Positions 35,499 to 44,048 of a stretch of DNA of 64,000 nt are shown in pieces. The stretch is from CAWAPS01 sp963783945. Its GTDB lineage: Bacteria > Actinomycetota > Acidimicrobiia > Acidimicrobiales > Palsa-688. Location of the stretch: NCBI GenBank assembly GCA_963783945.1, contig CAWAPS010000006.1, positions 406,404-470,403 of the forward strand, in the 5' to 3' direction. The stretch's first letter is position 1. Every line of letters begins with the position of its first letter. The position numbers and the translations under genes were made by a program. The notes under the pieces were generated by a model, which did no database searches, was not told the DNA's origin, and was given only the letters and a program-made list of their open reading frames with translations.

Positions 35499-36451
35499 TT
35501 GGCGGATCTTTCTTTCGATTGGTCGGAAGTACTACGTCAAGTCAAGCTGCTAGGAGCTCGGCTCTTCCACCTGGGCGTCGGCCCACGCTCGTACTTCGGA
35601 CGGCTTGTACTTCTCGACAATGCGGCGGGACCGAGGCTCCGGCCGTTCCCCATCCGGCCTCGCCGCTATCGCCCCCGAACGCCGCTCTATGCGACCACCA
35701 CAGCCATCCACAAAGATGCATTCCTGAGGAGCTACATCCCCTACGCCGTCATCGCAGGCGACCTGTCTTCCTACACTCCAGAGGGCTGGAACACCAAGAT
35801 GAGCTCCTATGGTTATGGCAACAGCTACTTCTACGATGTCATTCACGCCGACGCATATAGCTTCAGCGATGACAACAACTACATCGAGGTCAGTTGGACC
35901 CCCACAGGAGACAGCTCGCAGGCTTTCGAGACAGTTACCCAACACGTCACTGAGAACAGCTGGCATCTGACGTCTCGGCGTACGTTGGAGTCGGTGGAGG
36001 CGGGGGAATTGATTTCTTCGGCATGGGCGAGGAAATGAATTGGGAGCTGCTCATCGGCGGGGAATACTCGCATACCTCCACGGCCACCACCGAGAGCGGA
36101 ACCGGTTGGGGCATCGACGTCGCAGCCGGCTACGGCCCCCCGCAGGCCACCGACCCAAGCGCCGTCTCGGCGTATACCTTCCGTTTGTACTTCTTGCCCC
36201 CGCCTCAGCAGGTCATTGCAGTTGGACCCCACCAGTGGGCCGCGAACGCATGGACCATCGAATTAATCGACTGCCTGAAACAGTCGACTCCGCCAGGCCA
36301 ACGTCTGCCCTATCCGCCCGTCGACCCGCAGTGCATCGACCTCGGGGGGGCGGCTTGGAAGATCTGCTTCGTAGTCACCGACTCCCAGTCAGTTGACAAC
36401 CAGCACCACCACTACACGGGCCCTGGAGCAGCCCCAGCCGGACGCACCTGA
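35499..36451 (+). pseudogene. Beta-rich protein gene split by one frameshift
   Basis: The first frame reads YIPYAVIAGDLSSYTPEGWN to QHVTENSWH near 35963. The continuation SDVSAYVGVGGGGIDFFG, then EEMNWELLIGGEYSH and TATTESGTGWGID lies in another frame and ends at 36451, so a single-base loss separates two halves of one protein of about 310 aa. It is rich in Ser/Thr/Tyr with alternating hydrophobics, as in beta-sandwich or pore-forming folds, but no family is recognised. The true start is uncertain, and the first 60 codons look weak. Confidence 0.5.
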
Positions 36452-36674
36452 GGCGCTATAGCCGCAATCCGCCAGCGTTTCGAGCGGAGCGCAGGAAGCA
36501 GCCCACTCGTGACCCCCCGGCACGAGCAGTCTGGCAAAGTGCACGCAGGGTCCCGTACCGTTCGTCCAAATACACAGTCTGCCTTGGCCACTTATCGCCG
36601 GCTCGGCGGCGGGACGACTTGGATCCTTACCCGGGCCGCGATGAGTTGAAATTCTTCGTATCGTCTCGTCCTGT

Positions 36675-37396
36675 ATGCCGTACGCCGATGTCAACGGGAT
36701 TCATCTCTATTTTCAGGAGCACGGACTGGGACCGCCGCTCGTTCTCCTCCACGGAGGCCTGCTCACGATCGAGCTCAGCTTCGGAGCGGTCATCCCCGCC
36801 CTGGCCGAGCATCACCGGATCATCGCCATCGAGCTTCAAGGCCACGGCCGTACCGCCGACATCGACCGGCCCATCACCTTTGAGTATCTCGCCGCCGACG
36901 TGGTGGGCCTGCTCGACCACCTCGGCGTCGAGCAGACAGACCTGTTCGAATTCAGCCTCGGAGGCCTGACCACCTACCAGCTGCTCGTCGACCACCAGCG
37001 TCGTATCCGCCGGGCGGTGGTCGCCTCGGCTGACCACCGGAACGACCGAGGCGGCGAGATTCACCCAGAGCGACTCCCGACGGAGGCCGATTTCGCCGCC
37101 ATGCGGGACGCCTACGCAGCGGTGACGCCCGACCCAGCCCATTTCGAGGCGTTCGCTGAGAAGACGGTGGCCCTGGTTCACGGCTTCGCTGGATGGACGG
37201 ACGACAAGCTCCGGGCCATCAAGGTGCCAGTGCTGGTATTGATCGGAGACACCGATTTCATCCTCGTGGCGAACGCGGCCCAGGCGGCCGAGTTGCTTCC
37301 GCACGGCAGCTGGCTGTCCTACCGGGGACGACCCACATCGAAGTCACTCGGAGCGAGTTGGTCCCCGCGGTCGTCGAGGCGTTCCTCCGGCCGTGA
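36675..37396 (+). pseudogene. Alpha/beta hydrolase with a C-terminal frameshift
   Basis: Starts MPYADVNGIHLYFQEHG. The oxyanion HGG motif (LVLLHGGLL), the acid-loop VLVLIGDTDFI and, in the shifted frame, the catalytic His in PGTTHIEVTRSELV are seen. The frame breaks near 37305 (ELLPHG then QLAVLPGTTH in another frame) and the real stop is at 37396. The nucleophile elbow reads EFSLGG instead of the usual G-x-S-x-G. With the indel corrected it would be about 240 aa. Confidence 0.65.
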
Positions 37397-37546
37397 GCCG
37401 ATCGCTCGGCGGAACTGTCCCCGAAGATTCGGCACGTCGATCGGATCAGCGTGCGGCCTAACGCCGGGAGGCGGACGCCATCAGTCCTCGATGAAGGCTC
37501 TTCGAGGGGCATTGCGCTGGTGAAGAGAGATCAGCCCGTTCCGGTC

Positions 37547-37999
37547 TTACCAGCCTTCAGTTCCTTCCCAGGTCCATGAGGGCAGGGGAAGGTCGCTCGG
37601 AACGTCGTCGGGCGAGGCCCACCGGTGATTGAGCATGGCTGTCGCCCAGGTGAACCAGGCGACGAGCTGAAACCGCAGACGCGGTTCGGTCGAGATGCCG
37701 ACGTCATCGAGCGAGGCCACGAACGCGGCGACTGCCCGACCGTCCATCTGTTCATGCGGTCCATTGCCGCTGTGAACACGCACGACGTGGGAGTAGTCAC
37801 CGAGCGAGGCTGTGTATGTCGCAGGTCCGCCAAGTTGTTCGGACCAGTAGGCGGCGAGCCTCTGGGTATGTTCCGGGTGGATGCCGCCCTCGAAGGGGTG
37901 AGCGAGGATTGGGTCGGCCAGGCAGCGTCGGTGCCACGCCTCAGCGAGCGCCAGGAGAGTGTCGGCTCCACCCATAGCCTCGTAGATCGTCAGCTCCAC
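37547..37999 (-). CDS. Group II truncated hemoglobin-like protein
   Basis: About 150 aa from GTG 37999 (IYEAMGGADTLLALAEAWHR). The 2-on-2 globin pattern is visible: MGGADTLLAL, HPFEGGIHPEHTQRLAAYW with the proximal His, and LGGPATY. Upstream in-frame starts would add residues that do not fit the family. It likely binds O2/NO in the cytoplasm. The ribosome site is weak. It stands alone, convergent with the broken hydrolase. Confidence 0.8.
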   Translation of the reverse strand: MELTIYEAMGGADTLLALAEAWHRRCLADPILAHPFEGGIHPEHTQRLAAYWSEQLGGPATYTASLGDYSHVVRVHSGNGPHEQMDGRAVAAFVASLDDVGISTEPRLRFQLVAWFTWATAMLNHRWASPDDVPSDLPLPSWTWEGTEGW

Positions 38000-38260
38000 A
38001 GGCGACGATCGTAGCTCACGAGTGGCCCGGCTTCCCGTTCCGGCGCTGACGGCCGGGAGCAGGCAAGCGCTGCCAACGGCAGCGCGAATCATGGCGCACC
38101 GTCAGCCCTAAAACGGGCTACTTAGCGACCGCGGTCGCCCGCGAAGCTGCCCCAATAACCCGCGGCGACAGTCAGGCAACCGTGCCAGCTACCGCCGGGT
38201 AGAGGGGGCACCCGAAGCCCGAGAACGGTCGCCGCTGCGTACTTTCTCATCTATGAAGGA

Positions 38261-38297
38261 GCCCCTTTTGTCAAGGGGCGCCGGAGGTTTTTTCCGG
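38261..38297. terminator. Double hairpin, possible terminator
   Basis: GCCCCTT-5-AAGGGGC is followed at once by CCGGA-7-TCCGG with a T-run in the loop. It could end transcription from either side or lie at the edge of the older IS. Confidence 0.35.
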
Positions 38298-38340
38298 CTC
38301 GGTTGCGCCCCGTAGGGGCGTTGGTTGGGGGTGTTTGGGC

Positions 38341-38475
38341 GCGTTGAAGTAGTCCCCGCCGGGGGATGTCAGGGCGGTCAAGGCCGGCCGGAGGCCGCCC
38401 GGAGGGGAAGCCTTGAGGGCCCGGTCAGATTTCGCCAGGGATCATTGGATTACGAAGCCGGTTACGGCTTCGTTG
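38341..38475 (-). ncRNA. Candidate bridge/seek RNA region of the older IS110-family element
   Basis: 3' of the older transposase gene. It shares with 39001-39140 the ordered blocks CGTTGAAGTAG, AGGGCGGTCAAGGCCGG, GGGGAAGCCTTGA and CCCGGTCAG. TCAAGGC (38378-38384) can pair with GCCTTGA (38410-38416), and CGAAGCCG-GTTA-CGGCTTCG forms a perfect 8-bp hairpin at 38453-38472. The matching hairpin of the second copy has different arm sequences with pairing kept. The strand is assumed to follow the transposase. Confidence 0.5.
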
Positions 38476-38713
38476 GATGCGCTGTTCCCGGTGTTTGGGT
38501 GGGGGCGCGTTGCGGTTCGTTCTCCAGGTGAGCACTTGTTGCTCGGGGGCGTCAGCCGGTTTCCCGGTCGCCGGTCATCTATCCGCCACGGCGATGGTGG
38601 CATGGAGGGGTTCGGCCGCAGCCAGACGGGCTCAATCAAGCGGGCGACCACGCCGCCGCAGGGCGGGGGTCATGAGAAAGTACGAGCTCGCGTCCGGCTG
38701 CGCCGGCCGGGTC

Positions 38714-38917
38714 TCATCCCGCCTGGGCCAGGCAACGGATGTGTCCGTCGCGCAGGCCGTAGTAGACGAGGGTGAGAAGCTTGCGTGCCGCGGCGACCCG
38801 GCCGATGGGACGGCCTCGGTGCTCGGCGACACGGTGATGGAGCGCGGCGATGGGGGTGGCGCCACGTTGGCGGCCCACGGCCTCGACCGCCGCCCAGCGC
38901 ACCAGCCGCGAGCCTTG
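38714..38917 (-). pseudogene. C-terminal part of the interrupted IS110-family transposase
   Basis: Reads QGSRLVRWAAVEAVGRQRG and so on to LVYYGLRDGHIRCLAQAG, the Tnp20-type C-terminal domain with the conserved Ser region of IS110 transposases. Joined directly to the segment ending at 40482 it restores ...VYRGHITK-QGSRLVRW..., a normal IS110 C-terminus. It was separated from its N-terminal part by insertion of the 1.56-kb element at 38918-40481. Confidence 0.85.
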
Positions 38918-38923
38918 TTTATC

Positions 38924-38932
38924 TGTGGGTCG
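38924..38932 (+). repeat. Subterminal inverted repeat, left
   Basis: TGTGGGTCG, 6 nt inside the left end of the inner element. It matches the right copy in 8 of 9 positions when inverted. Confidence 0.6.
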
Positions 38933-39000
38933 CGTGAGTGTCAAGTGGCGTCCGTCGGTCGTCTTGGGTCGGTTGCACGCGTGTGATGAAGGGGTGCCGC

Positions 39001-39140
39001 CGCGTCGAAGTAGCTTGCTGTCGTCCGGGCGCGGGGAGGGCGGTCAAGGCCGGGCCCGGCGGCCCGCCCGTAGGGGAAGCCTTGACAGCCCCGGTCAGTC
39101 GCCACGAGGACGATGGTTTGAGAATCCCGGTGAGGGATTC
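39001..39140 (-). ncRNA. Candidate bridge/seek RNA region of the IS1111-type element
   Basis: In the 3' non-coding arm of the inner element. It shares ordered motifs with 38341-38475 (CGTCGAAGTAG, AGGGCGGTCAAGGCCGG, GGGGAAGCCTTGA, CCCGGTCAG). TCAAGGC and GCCTTGA can pair. The hairpin GAATCCC-GGTGA-GGGATTC at 39122-39140 sits where the other copy has CGAAGCCG-GTTA-CGGCTTCG: arms changed, pairing and a similar loop kept. This supports a structured RNA over a decayed gene. The exact RNA ends and strand are not known. Confidence 0.55.
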
Positions 39141-39397
39141 GGTGGGCTGCCGCTCTTCGGTGGGTTGGGGTCCTCCTTGGGTTCGGTTTGGGCTGGTCCG
39201 GGTTGCGGGCGTCCCTGCTTATCTCGGCGCTCGGCGATGTGTGCCGGCTGCAAGATGGCGTTCGGGGTGTCCCGACGAACGTGGTGCGGCCGCTCGTTCT
39301 TGGTCGGCTGTCCAGGCGGGCTGGCAGCAACAAGGTTGCGGGAGCTGGTCGCAGATCATCAAATGTTGGACGCGACGCGACGGCCCGGGGTTGGAGC

Positions 39398-40423
39398 TCA
39401 GGCGGCGGCTGGGTAGGCGGCGTCGCCGACGTTGCGTAGGGTGTGGTAGCAGCGTCGGCCCAGTTTGCGGGCAATGGTGATCAACGCCAGGTGGGCGTCG
39501 AGGCGTTGGCGGAGCTGGCGGTAGTAGGCGTAGTCGGGGGAGGTGGGCCGGGCTGCGTAGACGGCGGCCTCGTAGAGGGCCCAGCGCAGGACCGGTGGTC
39601 CCTGTTTGGCTAGATGTCCACGGGTGCGTTTGCCGTCCGAGGACCACACCGTCACGTCCAGGCCGGTGTGGCGCACGGCGTCGTCGGAACTGGTGAACCG
39701 GCGGCAGTCGCCGAGCTCTTCCCAGATAGCAACCGATAGCAGCCCCCCGATCCCGTAGTGACCCTGCAACGCCTTGCAGCCTGGCTGTCGGGCCCCGATG
39801 GCGATGATCTGGCGGCGTAGAGGCAGCATCTCCTCGGTGAGCCGCTCGACTTGGCGCATCCCGGCGTCGACCGCCCAGCGCCCGGCGGCGGGCAGGTCGG
39901 CCGAGGCCAGCAGCTGGCGGCCGGCGTTGGTCATCAAGCTCCCTCCCGCCGCGGGGACGCCGTGATGGAACAAGGTGGCGTGCACCCGCTGCAGCCAGCC
40001 GGTCCGTTCATCAATCAGGTCCTTGTAGAGGCGCACCAGCACCCGGGCGTCGAGCACCTCCGCAGGTGGGATCCACGACTCCGGCACCCGGCCGTCCACC
40101 AACAGTTGGCGAAGATGACGGGCGTCAGCCCGATCGGTCTTAGCTCTACTCTTCTTTCCCCGCAAGGCGGCTGTTTCCGCCGGCTCTGCCACATGGGCGG
40201 TGACCCCGACCCCGATCATCTCCTCCACGACATACCGCCAGCCCGTGCAACCCTCCAGCACAAACTCGACCTCGCCCGACCCGTCGAAGCGATCCAACCA
40301 TTTGCGCAACAGTTCCCGGTTGGCAGGAGCGATCCTGCCGGTGCGAACCTCCCCGGTGGTCGTGTCCACGTAGTCGAATGTCAGTTGAGCTCGATGGATG
40401 TCGAGCCCACCGATGATCGTCAT
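39398..40423 (-). CDS. IS110 family transposase (IS1111 type)
   Basis: 341 aa from ATG 40423 (GGGAGG 5-8 nt upstream). The N-terminal RuvC-like DEDD domain shows GGLDIHRAQLTFDYVD (first Asp), FVLEGCTGWRYV (Glu), KSRAKTDRADARHLRQLL (Asp pair). The C-terminal Tnp20 domain shows GCKALQGHYGIGG, HTGLDVTVWSSDGKRTRG and KQGPPVLRWALYEAA with the catalytic-Ser region position. The length is normal and the frame is intact, so this copy could still be active. It differs substantially from the transposase it interrupts. Confidence 0.93.
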   Translation of the reverse strand: MTIIGGLDIHRAQLTFDYVDTTTGEVRTGRIAPANRELLRKWLDRFDGSGEVEFVLEGCTGWRYVVEEMIGVGVTAHVAEPAETAALRGKKSRAKTDRADARHLRQLLVDGRVPESWIPPAEVLDARVLVRLYKDLIDERTGWLQRVHATLFHHGVPAAGGSLMTNAGRQLLASADLPAAGRWAVDAGMRQVERLTEEMLPLRRQIIAIGARQPGCKALQGHYGIGGLLSVAIWEELGDCRRFTSSDDAVRHTGLDVTVWSSDGKRTRGHLAKQGPPVLRWALYEAAVYAARPTSPDYAYYRQLRQRLDAHLALITIARKLGRRCYHTLRNVGDAAYPAAA

Positions 40424-40466
40424 AATCACCTCCCGATAGAAGCGAAGCAGCCCCCACCAGGCTGCC

Positions 40467-40475
40467 CGCCCCACA
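40467..40475 (-). repeat. Subterminal inverted repeat, right
   Basis: CGCCCCACA (TGTGGGGCG inverted), 6 nt inside the right end of the inner element, mirroring the left copy. Confidence 0.6.
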
Positions 40476-40481
40476 TGCCAT

Positions 40482-41285
40482 CTTGGTGATATGCCCGCGA
40501 TACACATGGGTGTCGGACTCGCGGTGGCGTGGGGTGAGCCCCGACCACGAACACAACTGCGCGGCGCCACCGAAGCGGGCCACGTCGCCGATCTCGGCCA
40601 CGAAAATAGCGGCCAGGACCGGTCCGACCCCGGGGATGGCTTGGATGGCGTGATAGCCGCGATGATCCTCGAGGATCTCCGCCACCACAGCTGCGAAGAC
40701 CTCGATCTCGTCGTCGAACGCGTCGATCAAGCCCAGCAGCGAATCGACGCGTCGCCGGTAGGCGTCGCCCAGGGCCACCTCATCGAGGAGGCTGCGTCCC
40801 CCAACCCCGAAGAGGTGGGTGACCGGCACCCTCACGCCCTCCTTGGCCAGAATGGCGTGGACTTGGGCTTTGAGCCCGGACCGGATCGCCACCAGCTTGG
40901 CGCGGTGGCGGACCAGTTCGCGTAGTTCGCGTAACCCGGGTGGGGCGATGTAGGCCTCAGCCAGGCGTCCCAGACGTAGCATGTCGATCAGGTCGGTGGC
41001 GTCGCGTTCGTCGTTTTTCACTCGCCGGTTCCCCCAGCTGTTACCCAACGGGTGCGCCAAATGCACGCTGGCCCCGCACTCGGCGAGCACGTCCGCCGCC
41101 CAATACCACCCGTACGTCGCCTCCAAGACGACCTCGGGGGCCTCCCCGGCCCTCGCCATTACCTCGGCCAACCCGATCGGGTCGTTGTCGATCTGTACCG
41201 TCTCGAGCAGCTCGCCGGCAGCGTCTTTGCGCACGATCACGCTGCGACGACGGTGCAAGTCGACGCCGACATATTGTTTGTCCAC
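40482..41285 (-). pseudogene. N-terminal part of the interrupted IS110-family transposase
   Basis: Starts at GTG 41285 (AGGAGG 6 nt upstream) with DKQYVGVDLHRRRSVIV. The DEDD residues are in GVDLH, VVLEATYGWYW and VKNDERDATDLIDML. The Tnp20 domain begins IPGVGPVLAAIFVAEIGDV and runs through SGLTPRHRESDTHVYRGHITK, where the inner element begins. Rejoined to 38714-38917 the protein is about 336 aa. It represents an older insertion that was itself hit. Confidence 0.88.
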
Positions 41286-41639
41286 GGGGGTCCTCCTTCG
41301 AGTCTTGCGTGTTGTGGAAGACCCAAGTTTCCCAGCCCCAGTGGGCTCGGGCGGAGCGGGGACCCCCGACCCCTTCGTCGACGCCGACACCTTCGCCACC
41401 AGCTTCTCCCAGCGGTTCGACGCCCGGACCGCACCACTACGGCCCATCGCGCAAGAGCAGCGCTGCGCTCCTGCATCCCATCAAGCGCTCTCGAATGTCC
41501 GGTTCCGGGCGGCCTCGAAGTAGTCGGGACAGTCGATATCGCCCCAACCAGGTCGACCGATTGGTCGAGCGTGGCCGTCGCCAGTGGCCACTCAGCGTTA
41601 TTGTCACGCCGATGGCTTCCTCAAAGCTGGATCGCATAA
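41286..41639. other. 354-bp region between two mobile elements
   Basis: No gene is supported. It probably includes the short 5' arm of the older IS110 and, from about 41350, remaining chromosomal DNA up to the inverted repeat at 41640. Confidence 0.35.
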
Positions 41640-41657
41640 TATACGGGTGATCCGTGT
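41640..41657 (+). repeat. Terminal inverted repeat, left (18 bp)
   Basis: TATACGGGTGATCCGTGT. The exact reverse complement occurs at 44031-44048. Confidence 0.85.
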
Positions 41658-41701
41658 GGTGCTGGGTTGGCATGGGGCTGTCGTGGGGGAAGGGGGATCC
41701 G

Positions 41702-42736
41702 GTGGGGTTTGAGCCGTGTCTGGTTCGTTGTGTGGGTCCTGGCGGTGGGGTCGGTTTCGTGTTGGGTCATCCGTTGTTGGATGATTATCTGCGGTTTGTT
41801 TCGGCGCGGTCTCGGCCGAATACGTTGCGGGCCACTGCGCATGATTTGAAGACGTTCTTCGCGTTTGTCGACAAGCCGCCTGGGCGGGTGACGGTGTTTG
41901 ACGTGGTTGGGTTTATCACTTGGCAGCGGTTGGGTGACGGGGACCGCAAGATCGTCCGAATGGACGGCTCGGCGGGTGTTTCGGCGCGCACGATCCGCCG
42001 GCGGTTATCGAGCGTGTCTGGCCTGTACGCGTTCTTGTTGGCCCGGGGGACCAGGGGGGTGAGGACCAATCCGGTGCCTCGGGGTTTGGCCACCCGCCGG
42101 GAGCGGTCTCGTCCCCGCCAGGGTGTCCCGTTGATCCGCACGCCGAGGACGCTGCCCCGGATTCTTTCGCCCGGCGAGGTCGATGCTTTGATGGCGGCGT
42201 TGCGCCGGGACCGGGACCGGGCCATGGTCGAGGCCATGGTGCTGGGCGGCTTGCGCCGATGCGAGGTCCTGGGGTTGCGGTTGGAGGATTTGCACGTGGG
42301 GGAACGCCGAGTGTTCGTGGCGGAGGGCAAGGGCGGCCATCAACGCTCGATCCCGATGTCGTCTCGTTTCTTTGTCACCGTGGCCCGCTATCTCGACGAC
42401 GAACGACCGGCGGGATCGGTCACCGAGCGGGTGTTCGTGGTGTTGAAGGGCCCGAACCGGGGGCGGCCGTTATCGGCCGAGGGCCTCGATGAGATCCTCG
42501 ACGGCGCCCGCGGCCGGGCCGGGTTGTCGCATGGCACCTGTCACGAGTTACGCCATACCTGTCTGACCCGACTCCGCCAGGCCGGCATGTCCCTCGAGGC
42601 GGTCCAGGCCCAAGCGGGGCACCGCTCGATCGAGTCGACCCGGGTGTACCTGCATCTGGCCGACCAGTGGCTGGCCGACGAGTACCGCCGTGCCGCGGAG
42701 GCCATCGACGCCCAGACCTTGGGGATGGGAGCGTGA
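41702..42736 (+). CDS. Tyrosine recombinase/integrase A
   Basis: 344 aa from GTG 41702 (AGGGGG 5 nt upstream); an in-frame GTG at 41654 overlapping the repeat is possible. The N-terminal SAM-like domain (HPLLDDYLRFVSARSRPNTL) is followed by a catalytic domain with Arg in GGLRRCEVLGL, Lys in EGKGGHQRSIPM, HELRH, GHRS and the Tyr nucleophile in TRVYLHLADQW. All six catalytic positions are filled. The stop overlaps the start of recombinase B by GTGA. Confidence 0.9.
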   Translation: MGFEPCLVRCVGPGGGVGFVLGHPLLDDYLRFVSARSRPNTLRATAHDLKTFFAFVDKPPGRVTVFDVVGFITWQRLGDGDRKIVRMDGSAGVSARTIRRRLSSVSGLYAFLLARGTRGVRTNPVPRGLATRRERSRPRQGVPLIRTPRTLPRILSPGEVDALMAALRRDRDRAMVEAMVLGGLRRCEVLGLRLEDLHVGERRVFVAEGKGGHQRSIPMSSRFFVTVARYLDDERPAGSVTERVFVVLKGPNRGRPLSAEGLDEILDGARGRAGLSHGTCHELRHTCLTRLRQAGMSLEAVQAQAGHRSIESTRVYLHLADQWLADEYRRAAEAIDAQTLGMGA

Positions 42737-43998
42737 GCGCCCAGCCGACCCGGCGGGCCCGACCGGCCCGCAGTGCGACCGCGGCGCCGGCCCGCCGGCC
42801 CCGCTGGGCCCGTTGGGCGGCCATCTGCGCGCAGGCGCCGATCCTGGCGGCCACCATGGGCCGCTATATCGACCAGATCGCCGCCTGTCAGCAACCGGGC
42901 ACCGCCATGGCGTGCGAGTCGGACCTGTTCGGCTTCGCCACCTTCATAGTTGGCGACGACCCCGCCGTCGCCTGCGCCGCCGATCTCGACCGGCGACACG
43001 TCGAGGCCTACAAGACCTTCCTGGCTGGGCGCGCCCTCAAACCGGCCACGATCCGCCGCCGGCTGCAGACGCTGCGCATGTTCTTTGTGCGGATCGTCGA
43101 ATGGGAATGGGACGACGCCCCCAACCGGGTCCTGGTGTTCCTCGGCGACATGCCCACCCTCGACGACGCCCTGCCCCGATTCCTCGACGACGCCCAGTTC
43201 GCCCAACTCATGCGGGCCGTCGCCGCCGAAGCCGACCTGCTGCGCCGCCTGGTCATCGAGCTGTTGGCCCGCACCGGCATGCGCGTCGGCGAGGTGTGCG
43301 CCCTGCCATCCGACGGCATGGTGCAAATGGGCGACACCCACTGGTTGCGGGTCCCGGTCGGCAAACTCCACAACGACCGCTACATCCCCCTCCATCCCCA
43401 CCTCGTCGAGCTCCTCGACCAATACCAACAAACCCAACACCACCCCGACCGCGCGCTGCTGGTGGTCAACCACGGCGGCCAGCCCCTCAACCGCCAAGTC
43501 GTGACCCGCATGCTCGACCGGGTCGCCAAAGCCGCCGGGCTGGGACATGTCCACCCGCACCGGCTGCGCCACACCATGGCCACCCAGGCCATCAACCGGG
43601 GCATGAGCCTCGAAGCCATCGCCGCCCTGCTCGGGCACCGCTCCTTGGACATGACCCGCCGATACGCCCGCATCGCCAACCGCACCGTGGCCGACGAATA
43701 CGACGCCGTCTCCCGAGCGGTCGAAAATCTCTACAACCAGCCGCTACCGGCCGACGCTGAAGGCCCCAACATGCGCCGACTCCGCCACGAGCACCGCCGG
43801 ATGCTCGGCAACGGCTGGTGTAACCGGCCCGCCCTGATGGACTGCTCGTTCGAATCGATCTGCGAAGGCTGCACCTACTTCTCCACCGACATCGAATTCC
43901 ATCCCGTCATTTTCCGCCAACGCCAACACGCCCAAGACCACGGCCAGACCAAACGAGTCCAACTCTTCGACCGCCTCCTCAACGACACCCAACCATGA
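42733..43998 (+). CDS. Tyrosine recombinase/integrase B with C-terminal cysteine cluster
   Basis: 421 aa from GTG 42733, which overlaps the stop of recombinase A. Catalytic residues: Arg in TGMRVGEVCAL, Lys in VGKLHNDRYIPL, HRLRHTMAT, GHRSLDMTRRYARI with Tyr. After the catalytic domain there is a 60-residue extension with CNRPALMDC and SFESICEGCTYF, four cysteines that could bind zinc, as in some Tn554-like and RIT recombinases. It probably works together with recombinase A on the inverted repeats. Confidence 0.92.
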   Translation: MSAQPTRRARPARSATAAPARRPRWARWAAICAQAPILAATMGRYIDQIAACQQPGTAMACESDLFGFATFIVGDDPAVACAADLDRRHVEAYKTFLAGRALKPATIRRRLQTLRMFFVRIVEWEWDDAPNRVLVFLGDMPTLDDALPRFLDDAQFAQLMRAVAAEADLLRRLVIELLARTGMRVGEVCALPSDGMVQMGDTHWLRVPVGKLHNDRYIPLHPHLVELLDQYQQTQHHPDRALLVVNHGGQPLNRQVVTRMLDRVAKAAGLGHVHPHRLRHTMATQAINRGMSLEAIAALLGHRSLDMTRRYARIANRTVADEYDAVSRAVENLYNQPLPADAEGPNMRRLRHEHRRMLGNGWCNRPALMDCSFESICEGCTYFSTDIEFHPVIFRQRQHAQDHGQTKRVQLFDRLLNDTQP

Positions 43999-44030
43999 CC
44001 CACACCCAAAAAAACCAAGCCAACCCCTTG

Positions 44031-44048
44031 ACACGGATCACCCGTATA
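44031..44048 (-). repeat. Terminal inverted repeat, right (18 bp)
   Basis: ACACGGATCACCCGTATA, the exact reverse complement of the left repeat. Confidence 0.85.

Larger units (their letters stand above)
38000..38713. other. 714-bp region: gene-free, with hairpins and candidate RNA
   Basis: No protein gene is supported. 38261-38297 has two hairpins. 38341-38475 carries the first copy of a structured block also found inside the IS1111-type element. The part from about 38300 to 38713 is probably the 3' non-coding arm of the older IS110-family element, whose outer end I could not fix. Confidence 0.5.
38918..40481 (-). mobile_element. IS1111-type element (IS110 family), about 1564 bp, inserted in another IS110
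   Basis: The boundaries come from the interrupted reading frame: flanks CGAGCCTTG and CTTGGTGAT rejoin to the uninterrupted transposase codons. The element holds one transposase gene (39398-40423), only 58 bp ahead of it and 480 bp of non-coding DNA behind it. The 9-bp inverted repeats TGTGGGTCG and CGCCCCACA lie 6 nt inside each end. Subterminal repeats and a long 3' non-coding arm are features of the IS1111 group. No target duplication is seen. Confidence 0.8.
41640..44048 (+). mobile_element. 2409-bp element with two tyrosine recombinases between perfect 18-bp inverted repeats
   Basis: Both ends carry TATACGGGTGATCCGTGT in opposite orientation with no mismatch, plus an inner GGGTTGG/CCAACCC pair. 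Between them are only two overlapping tyrosine recombinase genes. The layout recalls recombinase-in-trio (RIT) elements, which have three such genes between inverted repeats, but here there are two. No passenger gene is present. Confidence 0.75.

Noticed and set aside
36627..37304. Reverse-strand frame opposite the alpha/beta hydrolase
   Set aside because: Hydrolase motifs are on the plus strand; the reverse frame has none.
42541..43638. Long reverse-strand frame opposite recombinase B
   Set aside because: Antisense shadow with no family features.
42690..43760. Long open frame (356 codons) overlapping recombinase B in another frame
   Set aside because: Pro/Arg/His-rich shadow of a high-GC gene; the overlapped frame has complete recombinase motifs.
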